Part shown: in pieces, positions 17,328 to 25,887 of the stretch
Layout: each line of letters opens with the position of its first letter
Numbering within the stretch: the first letter of the stretch is position 1
DNA from: Pseudomonas brassicacearum
GTDB lineage: Bacteria; Pseudomonadota; Gammaproteobacteria; Pseudomonadales; Pseudomonadaceae
NCBI RefSeq assembly: GCF_009601685.2
Contig: NZ_CP045701.2
Coordinates: forward strand, 3,348,001-3,412,000
Direction of reading: 5' to 3'
Length of the DNA stretch: 64,000 nucleotides
Translations under genes and position numbers: made by a program
The notes under the pieces: model-generated
What the model saw: only the letters and a program-made list of their open reading frames with translations
Told to the model about the DNA's origin: nothing
The model's database searches: none

Positions 17328-19205
17328 ATGCAAATCGAGTTATTGGAAATCAGCGAGCACCTGCATCGATTTCCCCCATTCGATGCCCTGCCCCAGGCAA
17401 CGCTGGAAGACATTGCCCGGCGTGTCGAAGTTGCCTATTTCAAGGCCGGTAGCGTTATTCTCGAAGGGGGCGCCGTCATCAATGACCTCCACTATGTGCG
17501 CAGCGGCGCAGTCGAGATCTATCGGCGCAGCGGCGAGTTGTACGACCGCCTGGTGGAAGGCGATATCTTCGGTCAGGCCGGCCTGCTGCGCAGCAACAAG
17601 GTGCGTTTTCCGGCCAAGGCCCTGGAAGATAGCCTGATCTATTTCATCCCGGCGGATATCATCGCCCAATTGTGCAAACGACATGACAGCTTCGCCGACT
17701 TTGTCGAAGCCGAAGGTCATTCCAGGCTCAAATCGGCCGTTGAAGCCCAAGGGCGCGCGAGCGACTTGATCCAGCTTAAATCCCGTGCATTGATTTCCCG
17801 GCAGCTGGTCTGGGTCACGCCACTAACCAGCGTCCGGGAAGCCGCACAGCTGATGACCGAACAGAGCGTTTCTTGTGTCGTCGTCCTGGAACGGGCCGGC
17901 AATAACCCTGGGGAAATGCTCGGCATCGTGACCGACCGGGACCTGCGCACTCGCGTGGTGGCCGCCAACCGCAGCGGCGACACCACCATCGGCGAAGTGA
18001 TGTCGAACGATCCTGTGGCCATCCAGGCCGACGACTCGCTGTTCGAGGCGATGCTGTGCATGCTTCGAAACAACATTCACCACCTTCCCGTGGTGCACAA
18101 GGGGCGCACCCTGGGCCTGATCAATCTGTCGGACATTATCCGGCACGAGTCCCAGAGCAGCTTGTACCTGGTGAACAGCATCTCCAACCAGACCCGCATC
18201 GAAGGTCTGCGATCATTGCTGCGGGATCTACGCGGCACCTACATTCGCATGGTGCGCGACGGCGCCACCGCCCACATGATCGGCAGCGCCATCTCAGGCA
18301 TTGGTCGCGCCTTCACCCAGCGTCTGCTGGAACTGGCAGAAAAGGAACTGGGGCCGCCGCCGGTTCCATACTGCTTCATGGTGCTGGGCTCGATGGCACG
18401 GGACGAACAACTGCTGGTGACCGACCAGGACAACGCCCTGGTGCTGGACGATCGTTTCGACCCGACCCTGCACGATGAGTATTTCAGGAAACTGGCCACG
18501 TTCGTCAGTGATGGGCTCGCCGCGTGCGGCTTTAGCTACTGCAAGGGCGGGATCATGGCGACCAACGTTCAGTGGCGCCAGCCGTTGCGAGTCTGGCGCG
18601 ACTATTTCACCCAATGGATTGAAAAGCCCAGCGCCGCCACCCTGCTTAACTGCTGTATTTTCTTTGACCTGGACGGGGTCTATGGCCGATTGGAAATGGT
18701 CGACACGCTCAAAGCGCTTTGCGCTGAAAAATCAAGGGTGACGCCAGCCTTCCTGACGGCAATGGCTCGCAATGCACTGAATCGGACGCCCCCCCTGGGT
18801 TTCTTCCGCACGTTCGTCATGGAAACAGACGGCGAGCAAAAGCAGATCATCAACCTGAAGGGGCGTGGCACAGCGCCTCTCACCGACCTGATCCGAATTC
18901 ATGCACTGGCTTGCGGGAGCACCGCACAGAACTCCTTTGATCGACTCGAAGCCATCAGCACGACGCAATGGCTGCAACCACAAGCCATCGATCATCTACG
19001 CTACGCATTGGAGTTCCTCTCGATGGTGCGCATACGGCACCAGGCCCATGCCATCGAACAGGGCAAAACACCCGACAATTACATCGAGCCGGAGCGTTTT
19101 TCCACCACTGAACGCCACAACCTCAAGGAAGCGTTCCAAGTGTTGAGCAATGCGCAAAAATTCTTGCGCTTTCGCTATCCCGGCCACGTACGGCCAGCAC
19201 GATGA
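17328..19205 (+). CDS. cNMP-binding/CBS/DUF294 nucleotidyltransferase-like regulatory protein
   Basis: A 625-residue cytoplasmic protein with four parts: an N-terminal cyclic-nucleotide-binding-like barrel (about 10-125), paired CBS domains (about 155-280, with VTDRDLRTRV), a nucleotidyltransferase-like domain with GSMARDEQLLVTDQDNAL (GS and D-x-D metal site, about 355-375), and a C-terminal substrate-binding domain. It is the layout of GlnD-related putative signal transducers. ATG 17328 follows GAGG. It overlaps the downstream exonuclease by 4 nt (ATGA). This gene pair is frequent in Pseudomonas; the transferred nucleotide and target protein are unknown. Confidence 0.9.
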   Translation: MQIELLEISEHLHRFPPFDALPQATLEDIARRVEVAYFKAGSVILEGGAVINDLHYVRSGAVEIYRRSGELYDRLVEGDIFGQAGLLRSNKVRFPAKALEDSLIYFIPADIIAQLCKRHDSFADFVEAEGHSRLKSAVEAQGRASDLIQLKSRALISRQLVWVTPLTSVREAAQLMTEQSVSCVVVLERAGNNPGEMLGIVTDRDLRTRVVAANRSGDTTIGEVMSNDPVAIQADDSLFEAMLCMLRNNIHHLPVVHKGRTLGLINLSDIIRHESQSSLYLVNSISNQTRIEGLRSLLRDLRGTYIRMVRDGATAHMIGSAISGIGRAFTQRLLELAEKELGPPPVPYCFMVLGSMARDEQLLVTDQDNALVLDDRFDPTLHDEYFRKLATFVSDGLAACGFSYCKGGIMATNVQWRQPLRVWRDYFTQWIEKPSAATLLNCCIFFDLDGVYGRLEMVDTLKALCAEKSRVTPAFLTAMARNALNRTPPLGFFRTFVMETDGEQKQIINLKGRGTAPLTDLIRIHALACGSTAQNSFDRLEAISTTQWLQPQAIDHLRYALEFLSMVRIRHQAHAIEQGKTPDNYIEPERFSTTERHNLKEAFQVLSNAQKFLRFRYPGHVRPAR

Positions 19206-19921
19206 ACGATTCACAGAACTCGAAGAGACAGACAACACCGGACTGGCCGACACGCTTTGAACAACTGGCGCAGCAAGCCAGGCACCCTCTCTTGCAGCGC
19301 TTCTATCAGGCCGGCGTTGCCCACGCACAGACGCCGCTGGAGCAGGTGGACCTGCTGGCCATGGACTTGGAAACCACCGGTTTGAATGCTCGCAGCGACA
19401 GCATTGTCAGCATCGCCCTGATGCCGTTGACCCTCAAGCGAATACGCTGCGGCGAAGCGTTGTACTGGATCATCAAGCCCGCGCGCCTGTCCCACGAATC
19501 GGTGACGTTCCACCGCATCACCCACGCAGATATTCGCCATGCCCCCCGGTTGCCGGACGTCATGGAGCACATGCTCGAAGCAATGGCGGGGAAAATCATG
19601 GTCGTGCACTACCGGGCCATCGAACGTGACTTTCTGGATCAGGCGTTTCGTCGCCATTTGGGAGAAGGCCTGCAATTTCCAGTCATTGACACCATGCAAC
19701 TCGAAGCGCGGCAGGTCCGGGGGCATCGCAGCTGGTTAGACCGACTGTTGCAACGCCCTCCCGTCTCCATCCGGCTGGCAGACAGCCGCCTGCGTTATCA
19801 CCTGCCGCCCTATCACGCCCATCAGGCCTTGACCGATGCCTTGGCCACGGCCGAACTGCTGCAAGCACAAATAGCCACTCACTACAGCCCTGGCGTTGCG
19901 ATTGGAGAACTCTGGGACTGA
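19202..19921 (+). CDS. DnaQ-like 3'-5' exonuclease (DEDD family)
   Basis: A 239-residue protein with the three exonuclease motifs: DLETTGL (Exo I, about residues 58-64), VHYRAIERDFLDQAF (Exo II), and HQALTDALATAELL (Exo III with His and Asp, DEDDh type). It resembles polymerase III epsilon-type nucleases but lacks the polymerase-binding tail. Its start codon overlaps the stop codon of the cNMP/CBS/DUF294 gene, so the two are translationally coupled and probably work together. Possible roles are trimming RNA or DNA ends or turning over a nucleotide modification; neither is shown. Confidence 0.9.
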   Translation: MNDSQNSKRQTTPDWPTRFEQLAQQARHPLLQRFYQAGVAHAQTPLEQVDLLAMDLETTGLNARSDSIVSIALMPLTLKRIRCGEALYWIIKPARLSHESVTFHRITHADIRHAPRLPDVMEHMLEAMAGKIMVVHYRAIERDFLDQAFRRHLGEGLQFPVIDTMQLEARQVRGHRSWLDRLLQRPPVSIRLADSRLRYHLPPYHAHQALTDALATAELLQAQIATHYSPGVAIGELWD

Positions 19922-19923
19922 GC

Positions 19924-19957
19924 CCGATGATGGAGAATGAAACACCTCCATCATCGG
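19924..19957. terminator. Hairpin between convergent exonuclease and BCCT genes
   Basis: CCGATGATGGAG (19924-19935) pairs perfectly with CTCCATCATCGG (19946-19957) around a 10-nt loop. It lies between two convergent stop codons. There is no strong U-run. Confidence 0.65.
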
Positions 19958-19970
19958 TGCAGGTCGACAA

Positions 19971-21641
19971 TCAGGATCGCGGTTCGGACATCAATCCCTT
20001 GACCAGCGAAATGCAGCCCAGCAGCAGGACAATGGCGAAAGGCAATCCGGTGGACACCGCCATGGCTTGCAGGGCAATCAATCCGCCTCCCAACAACAGC
20101 GCGATGGCGATCACGCCTTCAATGACTGCCCAGAAGACCCGTTGCGGGACGGGGGCGTCAACCTTTCCGCCTGCCGTGATCGTATCGATCACCAGCGAGC
20201 CGGAGTCCGAGGAGGTGATGAAGAACACGATCACCAGCACAATGCCCAGCAGTGACGAGATTTCCTTGAGGGGAAGCGCTTCGAGCATTGCGAACAGCTT
20301 GAGTTCCAGGACCGCATCCTTCACGCCGCTGAAGCCTTGCAGGGTGGCCTGATCAATGGCCGTCCCGCCAAAGGTAGTCATCCACAGCACCGATACCAGC
20401 GAAGGCACCAGCAATACCGAAATCAGGAACTCACGAACGGTACGGCCACGACTGACCCTGGCAATGAACATGCCGACGAACGGCGACCAACTGATCCACC
20501 AGGCCCAGTAGAACGCAGTCCACCCCTGGGTGAACTCGGTGTCCGTGCGCCCGAAAGGATTGGACAAGGCCGGCAGGTATTCAACGTAGGTCACCACGTT
20601 CTTGAAAAAGCCAGTGAGGATGGCCAGGGTTGGCCCCACAACGATGATGAACAGGAGCAACAGGAGCGCCAGGCCCATGTTGATTTCGGACAGCAACTTG
20701 ACGCCCTTCTCCAGCCCGGCCAATACCGACCACAGCGCAATCAGGGTGATGCCGATGATCAGTACCACCTTGCTGACATTGGTGGACGGGATACCGAACA
20801 GGTGTTCGATCCCCGCAGCGGCCTGCTCGGCACCGATACCCAGCGAGGTCGCCAGTCCAAACAGCGTGGCAAAGACCGCCAGGATGTCGATGATGTGCCC
20901 GGGCCATCCCCAGACGCGCTCACCCAGCAGCGGGTAAAAAATCGAGCGTATCGACAGCGGCAAGCCTTTGTTGAAGGAAAACAGTGCCAGGGACAATGCA
21001 ACGATGGCGTAGATCGCCCAAGGATGTAGCCCCCAATGAAAGATCGTCGCCGCCATCGCCAGCTCCGCGGCGCCTTTCATGTCGCCCGCAGCACCGCCAA
21101 GGGGGGCCCAGTCCGTGCGCGCCCCGCTGGCATCGACCGTGACTCCGCCCATCGCGGCGGCGTAATGCGACATTGGCTCCGCAACGCCATAGAACATCAG
21201 CCCGATGCCCATCCCGGCGGCGAACAACATGGAGAACCAACCCAGGTACGTATGATCCGGCGTGGCTTCGCGACCGCCCAATCGGACCTTGCCCAGTGGC
21301 GACACAATCAGCGCCAGGCACAGCAATACGAAGATATTGCCGACGCTCATGAAGAACCAGGCCAGGTGCCCGGTCAACCAACTGCGCAATGCGCTGAAAA
21401 GCGGCTCGACTTCATTTTGCAGGGCTAACGTGATGACGACGAACAGCAGAATGGTGACGGCAGAGATGAGGAAGACTTTGCCATGGATATCCAGGGAGAA
21501 CGAGAACTCCCCGCAGATATTGTCCTGCCCTATGACATAGTCGGTTTCGATGAGATTTGCCTCGCCGCTAGGGGCTGGTATCCCCTCCGTTCCGGGCGTT
21601 TGGGGTTTTCCTGATAGATCGTCTACAGGATTTTTACCCAC
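19971..21641 (-). CDS. BCCT-family transporter (betaine/choline/carnitine type)
   Basis: Sodium- or proton-coupled carrier of quaternary ammonium compounds with twelve membrane helices, 556 residues. It has the BCCT helix sequence YWAWWISWSPFVGMFIARVSRGRT with its tryptophan box, plus GLATSLGIGAEQAAAGI. The start is set at GTG 21641 because a perfect AAGGAGG lies 5 nt before it; upstream in-frame ATG has no ribosome site. A polar N-terminal tail of about 50 residues precedes the first helix. No choline or carnitine catabolic genes are adjacent, so the substrate is open; carriers for osmoprotection usually have a longer C-terminal tail than seen here. Confidence 0.92.
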   Translation of the reverse strand: MGKNPVDDLSGKPQTPGTEGIPAPSGEANLIETDYVIGQDNICGEFSFSLDIHGKVFLISAVTILLFVVITLALQNEVEPLFSALRSWLTGHLAWFFMSVGNIFVLLCLALIVSPLGKVRLGGREATPDHTYLGWFSMLFAAGMGIGLMFYGVAEPMSHYAAAMGGVTVDASGARTDWAPLGGAAGDMKGAAELAMAATIFHWGLHPWAIYAIVALSLALFSFNKGLPLSIRSIFYPLLGERVWGWPGHIIDILAVFATLFGLATSLGIGAEQAAAGIEHLFGIPSTNVSKVVLIIGITLIALWSVLAGLEKGVKLLSEINMGLALLLLLFIIVVGPTLAILTGFFKNVVTYVEYLPALSNPFGRTDTEFTQGWTAFYWAWWISWSPFVGMFIARVSRGRTVREFLISVLLVPSLVSVLWMTTFGGTAIDQATLQGFSGVKDAVLELKLFAMLEALPLKEISSLLGIVLVIVFFITSSDSGSLVIDTITAGGKVDAPVPQRVFWAVIEGVIAIALLLGGGLIALQAMAVSTGLPFAIVLLLGCISLVKGLMSEPRS

Positions 21642-21854
21642 GTGAACCTCCTTTGATATACAGCACGCGCATGCGCGCCTATGGCCTGATGAGTCCCGCC
21701 GCTTCAAAGTGAAAACGAGATGTGTGCGCCATAGCCTAACAAGTTTAGCGCGATGATTGGGACATCGAGACCGGCCATGACTGTTCTACAAACGGCAATC
21801 CGAGCCGAGAAAGGCACTGCACCGGCCTTGGTTCTTGCCTTGTCCCAGGCGCAA

Positions 21855-21888
21855 CGAAGGGCGCCGAGACAGTCACCGGCACCCTTCG
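21855..21888. terminator. Hairpin after the TRAP operon
   Basis: CGAAGGGCGCCG (21855-21866) and CGGCACCCTTCG (21877-21888) pair with one mismatch over a 10-nt loop. Position after the dctP-like stop suggests a terminator, although no U-run follows. Confidence 0.5.
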
Positions 21889-21919
21889 TAGCCCCCGTCA
21901 ATCGGGGGTTGGCTTCAAC

Positions 21920-22939
21920 TCACTGCGCGGAACGTACCTTGGCAATTTCGTCATACATCATCTTGACCAACTGGCCATCCAGGGATTTGGCGAACTTGTC
22001 GACCACCGGCTTCACCCGCTCGCGCAAGCGGTCCTTCTCGGCCGGGCTGATTTCATTGACGGTCATGGCAGCGGCCAACGTGGCCTTGGCCTTGTCCATG
22101 CTCGCGGCCGTGATTTCACGCTGGAATGTTTGCGCCTCGGCTGCGGCCGAGCGGATCATCGCCTTTTCGTCGTCGTTGAGGCGGTTCCAGGTTTTCTGGC
22201 TGATGATCAACGATTGTGGGTTGAAGATGTGGCCCGTAACGGAAAGGTACTTCTGCACCTCGTAGAACTTGTTGCCCTCGATCACCGTGAAAGGGTTTTC
22301 CTGACCGTCGATGGTGTGCTGCTCAAGGCCCGTGTAGACCTCGGGGAACGCCATCGGTACCGGGTTGGCGCCCAGGGCGGAGAAAGTCTCCAGGTAGATC
22401 GGCGACTGAATGACGCGAATCTTCAAGCCTTGCATGTCTTCAAGCTTGGTCACCGGGTGCTTGCTGTTGGTCAGGTTGCGAAAACCCAGGTCCCAATAAC
22501 CCAGCCCTACCAGCCCTTTGCTGTCCAGTTGCGCGGCCAGTTTCTGCCCCACCGGACCGTCGATGACCGCATGGGCTTCCTCGACGTTGTTGAACAGGAA
22601 CGGGAAATCGAGCATGGCATAATCCGGTGCCTGGGCCGCCAGGATGCCGGAGTTGAGCACGGTGATGTCCAGCGTGCCGCCCTGCAACGCCGAAACCGTT
22701 TGCACGTCGCCGCCCAACGTACCGCCTGGGAACAGGCGGACCTTGATCTTGCCACCGCTCTTTTCGCTGAGCAGGTCGGCGAACTTCTGCGCGCCCTGTC
22801 CTTGTGGATGCTCCTTGACATTCTGGAATGCGAATCGCAGGGTGCGTTCGCGGATTTCATCTGCGTGGCTGGCCACGCTGGTCAACAGCAAGCCCGTCGC
22901 ACATGCCCCGGCCATCAGGGTTTTCATCAGTTTTCCCAT
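21920..22939 (-). CDS. TRAP transporter periplasmic substrate-binding protein, DctP family
   Basis: A 339-residue exported protein (signal peptide to SHA-DE, about residue 26). DctP-family marks include RLFPGGTLGGD, the FPFLF loop, KLEDMQGLKIRV with the carboxylate-binding Arg, and GLEQHTIDGQENP. It is the last gene of a TRAP operon in the order small permease, large permease, binding protein. The ligand should be an organic acid (C4-dicarboxylate, sugar acid or aromatic acid). An AACAATAA motif precedes the GGAGAG ribosome site, so this gene looks to have its own Crc control even within the operon. Confidence 0.93.
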   Translation of the reverse strand: MGKLMKTLMAGACATGLLLTSVASHADEIRERTLRFAFQNVKEHPQGQGAQKFADLLSEKSGGKIKVRLFPGGTLGGDVQTVSALQGGTLDITVLNSGILAAQAPDYAMLDFPFLFNNVEEAHAVIDGPVGQKLAAQLDSKGLVGLGYWDLGFRNLTNSKHPVTKLEDMQGLKIRVIQSPIYLETFSALGANPVPMAFPEVYTGLEQHTIDGQENPFTVIEGNKFYEVQKYLSVTGHIFNPQSLIISQKTWNRLNDDEKAMIRSAAAEAQTFQREITAASMDKAKATLAAAMTVNEISPAEKDRLRERVKPVVDKFAKSLDGQLVKMMYDEIAKVRSAQ

Positions 22940-22954
22940 GTCACTCTCCGATCG

Positions 22955-22962
22955 TTATTGTT
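22955..22962 (-). promoter_or_regulatory. Crc/Hfq-type catabolite motif (AACAATAA)
   Basis: Coding-strand AACAATAA, in a wider A-run, lies 15 bp before the dctP-like ATG and next to the ribosome site. Fits the Pseudomonas catabolite-activity motif AANAANAA. Confidence 0.65.
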
Positions 22963-22994
22963 TTTAAGTTGAGCTACTACGGCTTGCACCGGCC

Positions 22995-24275
22995 TCAACC
23001 GGTGAAGAACTTCAAGGGCCCCAAGACCAGCTGCGGGAATGCGACCAGCAGGAACAGCACCACCAGTTGCGCAAGCAGGAACGGCCACACGCCCCGAACG
23101 ATTTCCTCGATATTGAGCTTGGAAACCCCGCTCACCACATTGAGCACTGTGCCCACGGGCGGGGTAATCAGGCCGATGGCGGTGTTGATCAGGAACAACA
23201 CGCCAAAGTAAACCGGGTCGATGCCCGCCTGGGTGACCGCCGGCATCAGCACGGGTGTGAGAATGAGGATGCTTGGCGTCATGTCCATGACCGTGGCGAC
23301 CAGGATGATCATCAGCATGATCACCACCAACAACAGCGTCGGGCTGTCCATGAACGGCTCGAGCACCGCCGCCAATTGGCTCGGCAGGTCGGCAATGGTC
23401 ACCAGCCAGGAAGAAACCATGGCGGCGGCGACCAGTAGCATCACCACCGAAGTGGTCTTGGCCGAGGACAGGATCACCTCGTACAACTGGCTGACTTTCA
23501 TTTCCCGGTAGATCACCAGGGATACGAATAGCGAATAGACCGCCGCCACCACCGCCGCTTCCGTCGGGGTGAAAATACCGAACTTGAGGCCGAAAATAAT
23601 GATGATCGGCAAGCCCATGGCCCAGCTGCCCTCAACCAATGCCCGCAGGACCTCGGCACGCGATTGCTTGGGTGGCGTCTGGACATTCTCGCTACGGGAG
23701 ACGAACCACCAGGCAATGGCGAGCGCCACCCCGAGCATGATCCCTGGCACGATACCGGCCAGGAACAACTTGGAAATCGACACACCGGACGCCACGCCAA
23801 AGACAATGAAGCCAATGCTCGGCGGAATGACCGGCGCGATGATGCCGCCGGCAGCGATCAAGCCCGCCGAGCGCGCCCGGTTGTGCCCAGCCAGTACCAT
23901 CATGGGCACCAATAACGCCGCCAGTGCCGCCGCATCGGCTACGGCCGAACCGGAGAGCGACGCCAGCAGGCAGGACGCGATGATAGCCACGTAACCGAGA
24001 CCACCGCGCTTGTGCCCCACCAGTGCCATGGCGATGTTGACGATGCGTTTGGACAAGCCGCCGACATTCATGATTTCGCCGGCCAGCATGAAGAACGGCA
24101 CGGCCATCAGCGGGAAGCTGTCCGCGCCGTTGAGCAGGTTCTGGGCAATGATTTGCGCGTCGAACAGATCCAGATAGAACATCAACGCCACGCTGACCAC
24201 CAGCAAGGCAAACGCGATGGGCATGCCCAGTGCCATGCTGCCTATCAAGGACCCGAGGAAAATAACCAGTGTCAT
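22995..24275 (-). CDS. TRAP transporter large permease, DctM family
   Basis: A 426-residue inner-membrane protein with about twelve helices that forms the sodium-coupled channel of the tripartite carrier. DctM marks are MAVPFFMLAGEIMNVGG, the SGSAVADAAALAALLVPMM segment, and LFLINTAIGLITPPVGTVLNVVSGV near the C terminus. Its start overlaps the small permease stop by 4 nt, giving coupling. A 55-bp gap separates it from the binding-protein gene. Confidence 0.94.
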   Translation of the reverse strand: MTLVIFLGSLIGSMALGMPIAFALLVVSVALMFYLDLFDAQIIAQNLLNGADSFPLMAVPFFMLAGEIMNVGGLSKRIVNIAMALVGHKRGGLGYVAIIASCLLASLSGSAVADAAALAALLVPMMVLAGHNRARSAGLIAAGGIIAPVIPPSIGFIVFGVASGVSISKLFLAGIVPGIMLGVALAIAWWFVSRSENVQTPPKQSRAEVLRALVEGSWAMGLPIIIIFGLKFGIFTPTEAAVVAAVYSLFVSLVIYREMKVSQLYEVILSSAKTTSVVMLLVAAAMVSSWLVTIADLPSQLAAVLEPFMDSPTLLLVVIMLMIILVATVMDMTPSILILTPVLMPAVTQAGIDPVYFGVLFLINTAIGLITPPVGTVLNVVSGVSKLNIEEIVRGVWPFLLAQLVVLFLLVAFPQLVLGPLKFFTG

Positions 24276-24847
24276 GGGCGGGTGCTCTTGATGGAGTTAG
24301 GGGTGATGGGGTCTGCGGTGATGGAGTTAGGCGTGATCACCTCAGCGTCGTTGTCCTTGACCATCGACAGCTCGTCATCCCCCAGCTTGCCGAACAGCGC
24401 CAGGTAGAGCTCGTAGAGCAGGATCGCAGCGGCACTGGCGCCGAACACCAGGCCAGCACCGTAAAACAGCGCCATGGACAAACCTGATGCCGGAGCGACC
24501 ACCTCCAGGTTGATCACTGCTTGTTGCCAACTGCCGCTAAAGATCAGCCAGCAGATGTACAACATCACAAAATGACTGATGACCAGGCAGATACGCTTGC
24601 CGGCCGGCGGCAAGCGCTTGATCAGGCTGTTCATGCCCAGGTGAGCGCGGTCCTTGAGCGCCACCAGGGCACCGAGAAAAATCATCCAGACGAAGAACCA
24701 GCGCGACAGCTCCTCCGACACACTGATGCCAGAGTTGAAGGCGTAACGCAGCACCACATTGCCGAACACCAGCACGATCATCGCGACCATGCACAACACA
24801 ATCAGCAGCTTGAGCAGCTTGAAATACAGATCCACGACTTTTGTCAT
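24272..24847 (-). CDS. TRAP transporter small permease, DctQ family
   Basis: A 191-residue protein with four membrane helices and the family segment FGNVVLRYAFNSGISVSEELSR, followed by WFFVWMIFLGALVALKDRAHLGMN. It partners the large permease. The C-terminal tail is longer than usual and contains a duplication, ITPNSI-TADP-ITPNSI, from a 30-bp tandem repeat in the DNA (24290-24337). The start follows GGAG at 9 nt. It leads the TRAP operon; the promoter must lie in the 522-bp region upstream. Confidence 0.9.
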   Translation of the reverse strand: MTKVVDLYFKLLKLLIVLCMVAMIVLVFGNVVLRYAFNSGISVSEELSRWFFVWMIFLGALVALKDRAHLGMNSLIKRLPPAGKRICLVISHFVMLYICWLIFSGSWQQAVINLEVVAPASGLSMALFYGAGLVFGASAAAILLYELYLALFGKLGDDELSMVKDNDAEVITPNSITADPITPNSIKSTRP

Positions 24848-25369
24848 CTTGAAGAACTCCGAGGCTTGTCGAGCGCCGACATCCCACTGGCGCGATAAGA
24901 CCGTAAACAGCGTGGGCCGCTATCGGATCAAACCTGAGAGACTGGAAGATGCTCCAGGGCTGGAACAACGAATCAAGGGGAAATGGGGGGCTCGCAGACG
25001 GATAGGCATGGGTATTCCTCTATTTTTTATTATGGTCTTGGACACGTTGGGCAAGACAGGTGTCGATAAAATGTACCACCCGGTTAGTTTGGTCAATAAC
25101 CCAGCCGGGGATCCACCGCAAAGCGTGCGATTATCGACCAGGCAATTCGCGATTTTTCATTTCGTTGAGCAGCCAGCACGCGCCCCCGCCACGCCACGCC
25201 TCAACAGATTTGTATCGGTCTGTATCTGAAATGCGCACTGATACGAAACAACGGATCTCGCCCTCCCCTGGCACACATCGTCGATACATCCGCGCGTTTA
25301 ACTGTGATCACCGGACAGCAACACATTCGCTGCCACGGACCCACTCAATCAAGCGCAAGGAGAATCACC
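24848..25369. other. 522-bp divergent intergenic region
   Basis: No credible gene. It lies between the TRAP operon (minus) and the repeat-protein gene (plus). It is A+T-richer around 25015-25110 (CTATTTTTTATTATGG). A cluster of GTATC/GATAC words at 25210-25250 (TTGTATCGGTCTGTATC, then GATACGAAAC in inverse) resembles a TetR-type operator about 120 bp before the repeat-protein start. No cognate regulator gene is near. Confidence 0.45.
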
Positions 25370-25705
25370 ATGTTCAATTTCTCGAAAGTATCGTCCCTGG
25401 CTATCGCTCTGGCATTGGTTGGCGGTGTCGGCCTGGCCAATATCGCCTCGGCCACCGCAGCCAGTGCATCGACTCACAACCAGGCGCAACAGCTGGCTGA
25501 AGGCGGGGCTGATCGCTTGCTGGAAAATCGCGTGGCCGAAGGCGGCTCCGATCGTTTGCTCGAAAATCGCGTGGCCGAAGGCGGCTCCGATCGTTTGCTC
25601 GAGAATCGCGTGGCCGAGGGCGGCTCCGATCGTCTGCTTGAGAATCGTGTGGCTGAAGGGGGGGCTGATCGGTTGCAGGAGTTGCGTGAACGCAGCCCGG
25701 TGTGA
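25370..25705 (+). CDS. Small exported protein of tandem 13-residue repeats
   Basis: A 111-residue precursor: signal peptide (about residues 1-31, LALVGGVGLANIASATA), a short linker, then five 13-residue units at residues 43-107 with consensus AEGGSDRLLENRV, ending ERSPV. Units 2-4 are identical in protein and nearly so in DNA. ATG 25370 follows AAGGAG. The mature protein would be rich in Glu, Arg, Asp and Gly with heptad-like leucines, so a repeated helical or extended periplasmic structure is likely. Similar short Pseudomonas proteins have been labelled phage infection or heme utilisation protein by annotation pipelines, without evidence I know of. Its function is unknown. Confidence 0.85.
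   Translation: MFNFSKVSSLAIALALVGGVGLANIASATAASASTHNQAQQLAEGGADRLLENRVAEGGSDRLLENRVAEGGSDRLLENRVAEGGSDRLLENRVAEGGADRLQELRERSPV
25496..25690 (+). repeat. Five in-frame 39-bp tandem repeats
   Basis: Period 39 bp (13 codons), five copies inside the small exported protein gene. Middle copies differ at only a few third-codon positions, so copy number has probably changed recently and may vary between strains. Confidence 0.92.
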
Positions 25706-25743
25706 AGCGACTTTGTGGCCAGAGACTGCTCCCGCTCGACTCT

Positions 25744-25845
25744 GTAGGAGCTGGCGAAGCCTGCGATCTTTTGATCTTGATCTTTCACTCCCGACTCAAT
25801 TGGCAGCGCAAAGATCGCAGCCTCGCTTCGCTCGACAGCTCCTAC
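25744..25845. repeat. Long intergenic palindrome, copy 1
   Basis: Arms GTAGGAGCTGGCGAAGCCTG (25744 on) and the inverse ending AGCTCCTAC (25845) with AAAGATCGCAG/CTGCGATCTT inner arms. Four more copies occur at 34886, 35601, 39586 and 48289. It lies 43 bp past the hpaR stop. Confidence 0.85.
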
Positions 25846-25887
25846 GGGCGCAGCCCAGCGGGAGCATGCTCCGTCTCCACACAAGCC

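Noticed and set aside
24759..25229. Plus-strand open frame in the TRAP/repeat-protein intergenic region
   Set aside because: Overlaps dctQ antisense, no ribosome site, no recognisable sequence.
25496..25690. Possible CRISPR array from regular repeats
   Set aside because: Repeats are contiguous 39-bp units in coding frame with no spacers; they encode the 13-residue protein repeats.
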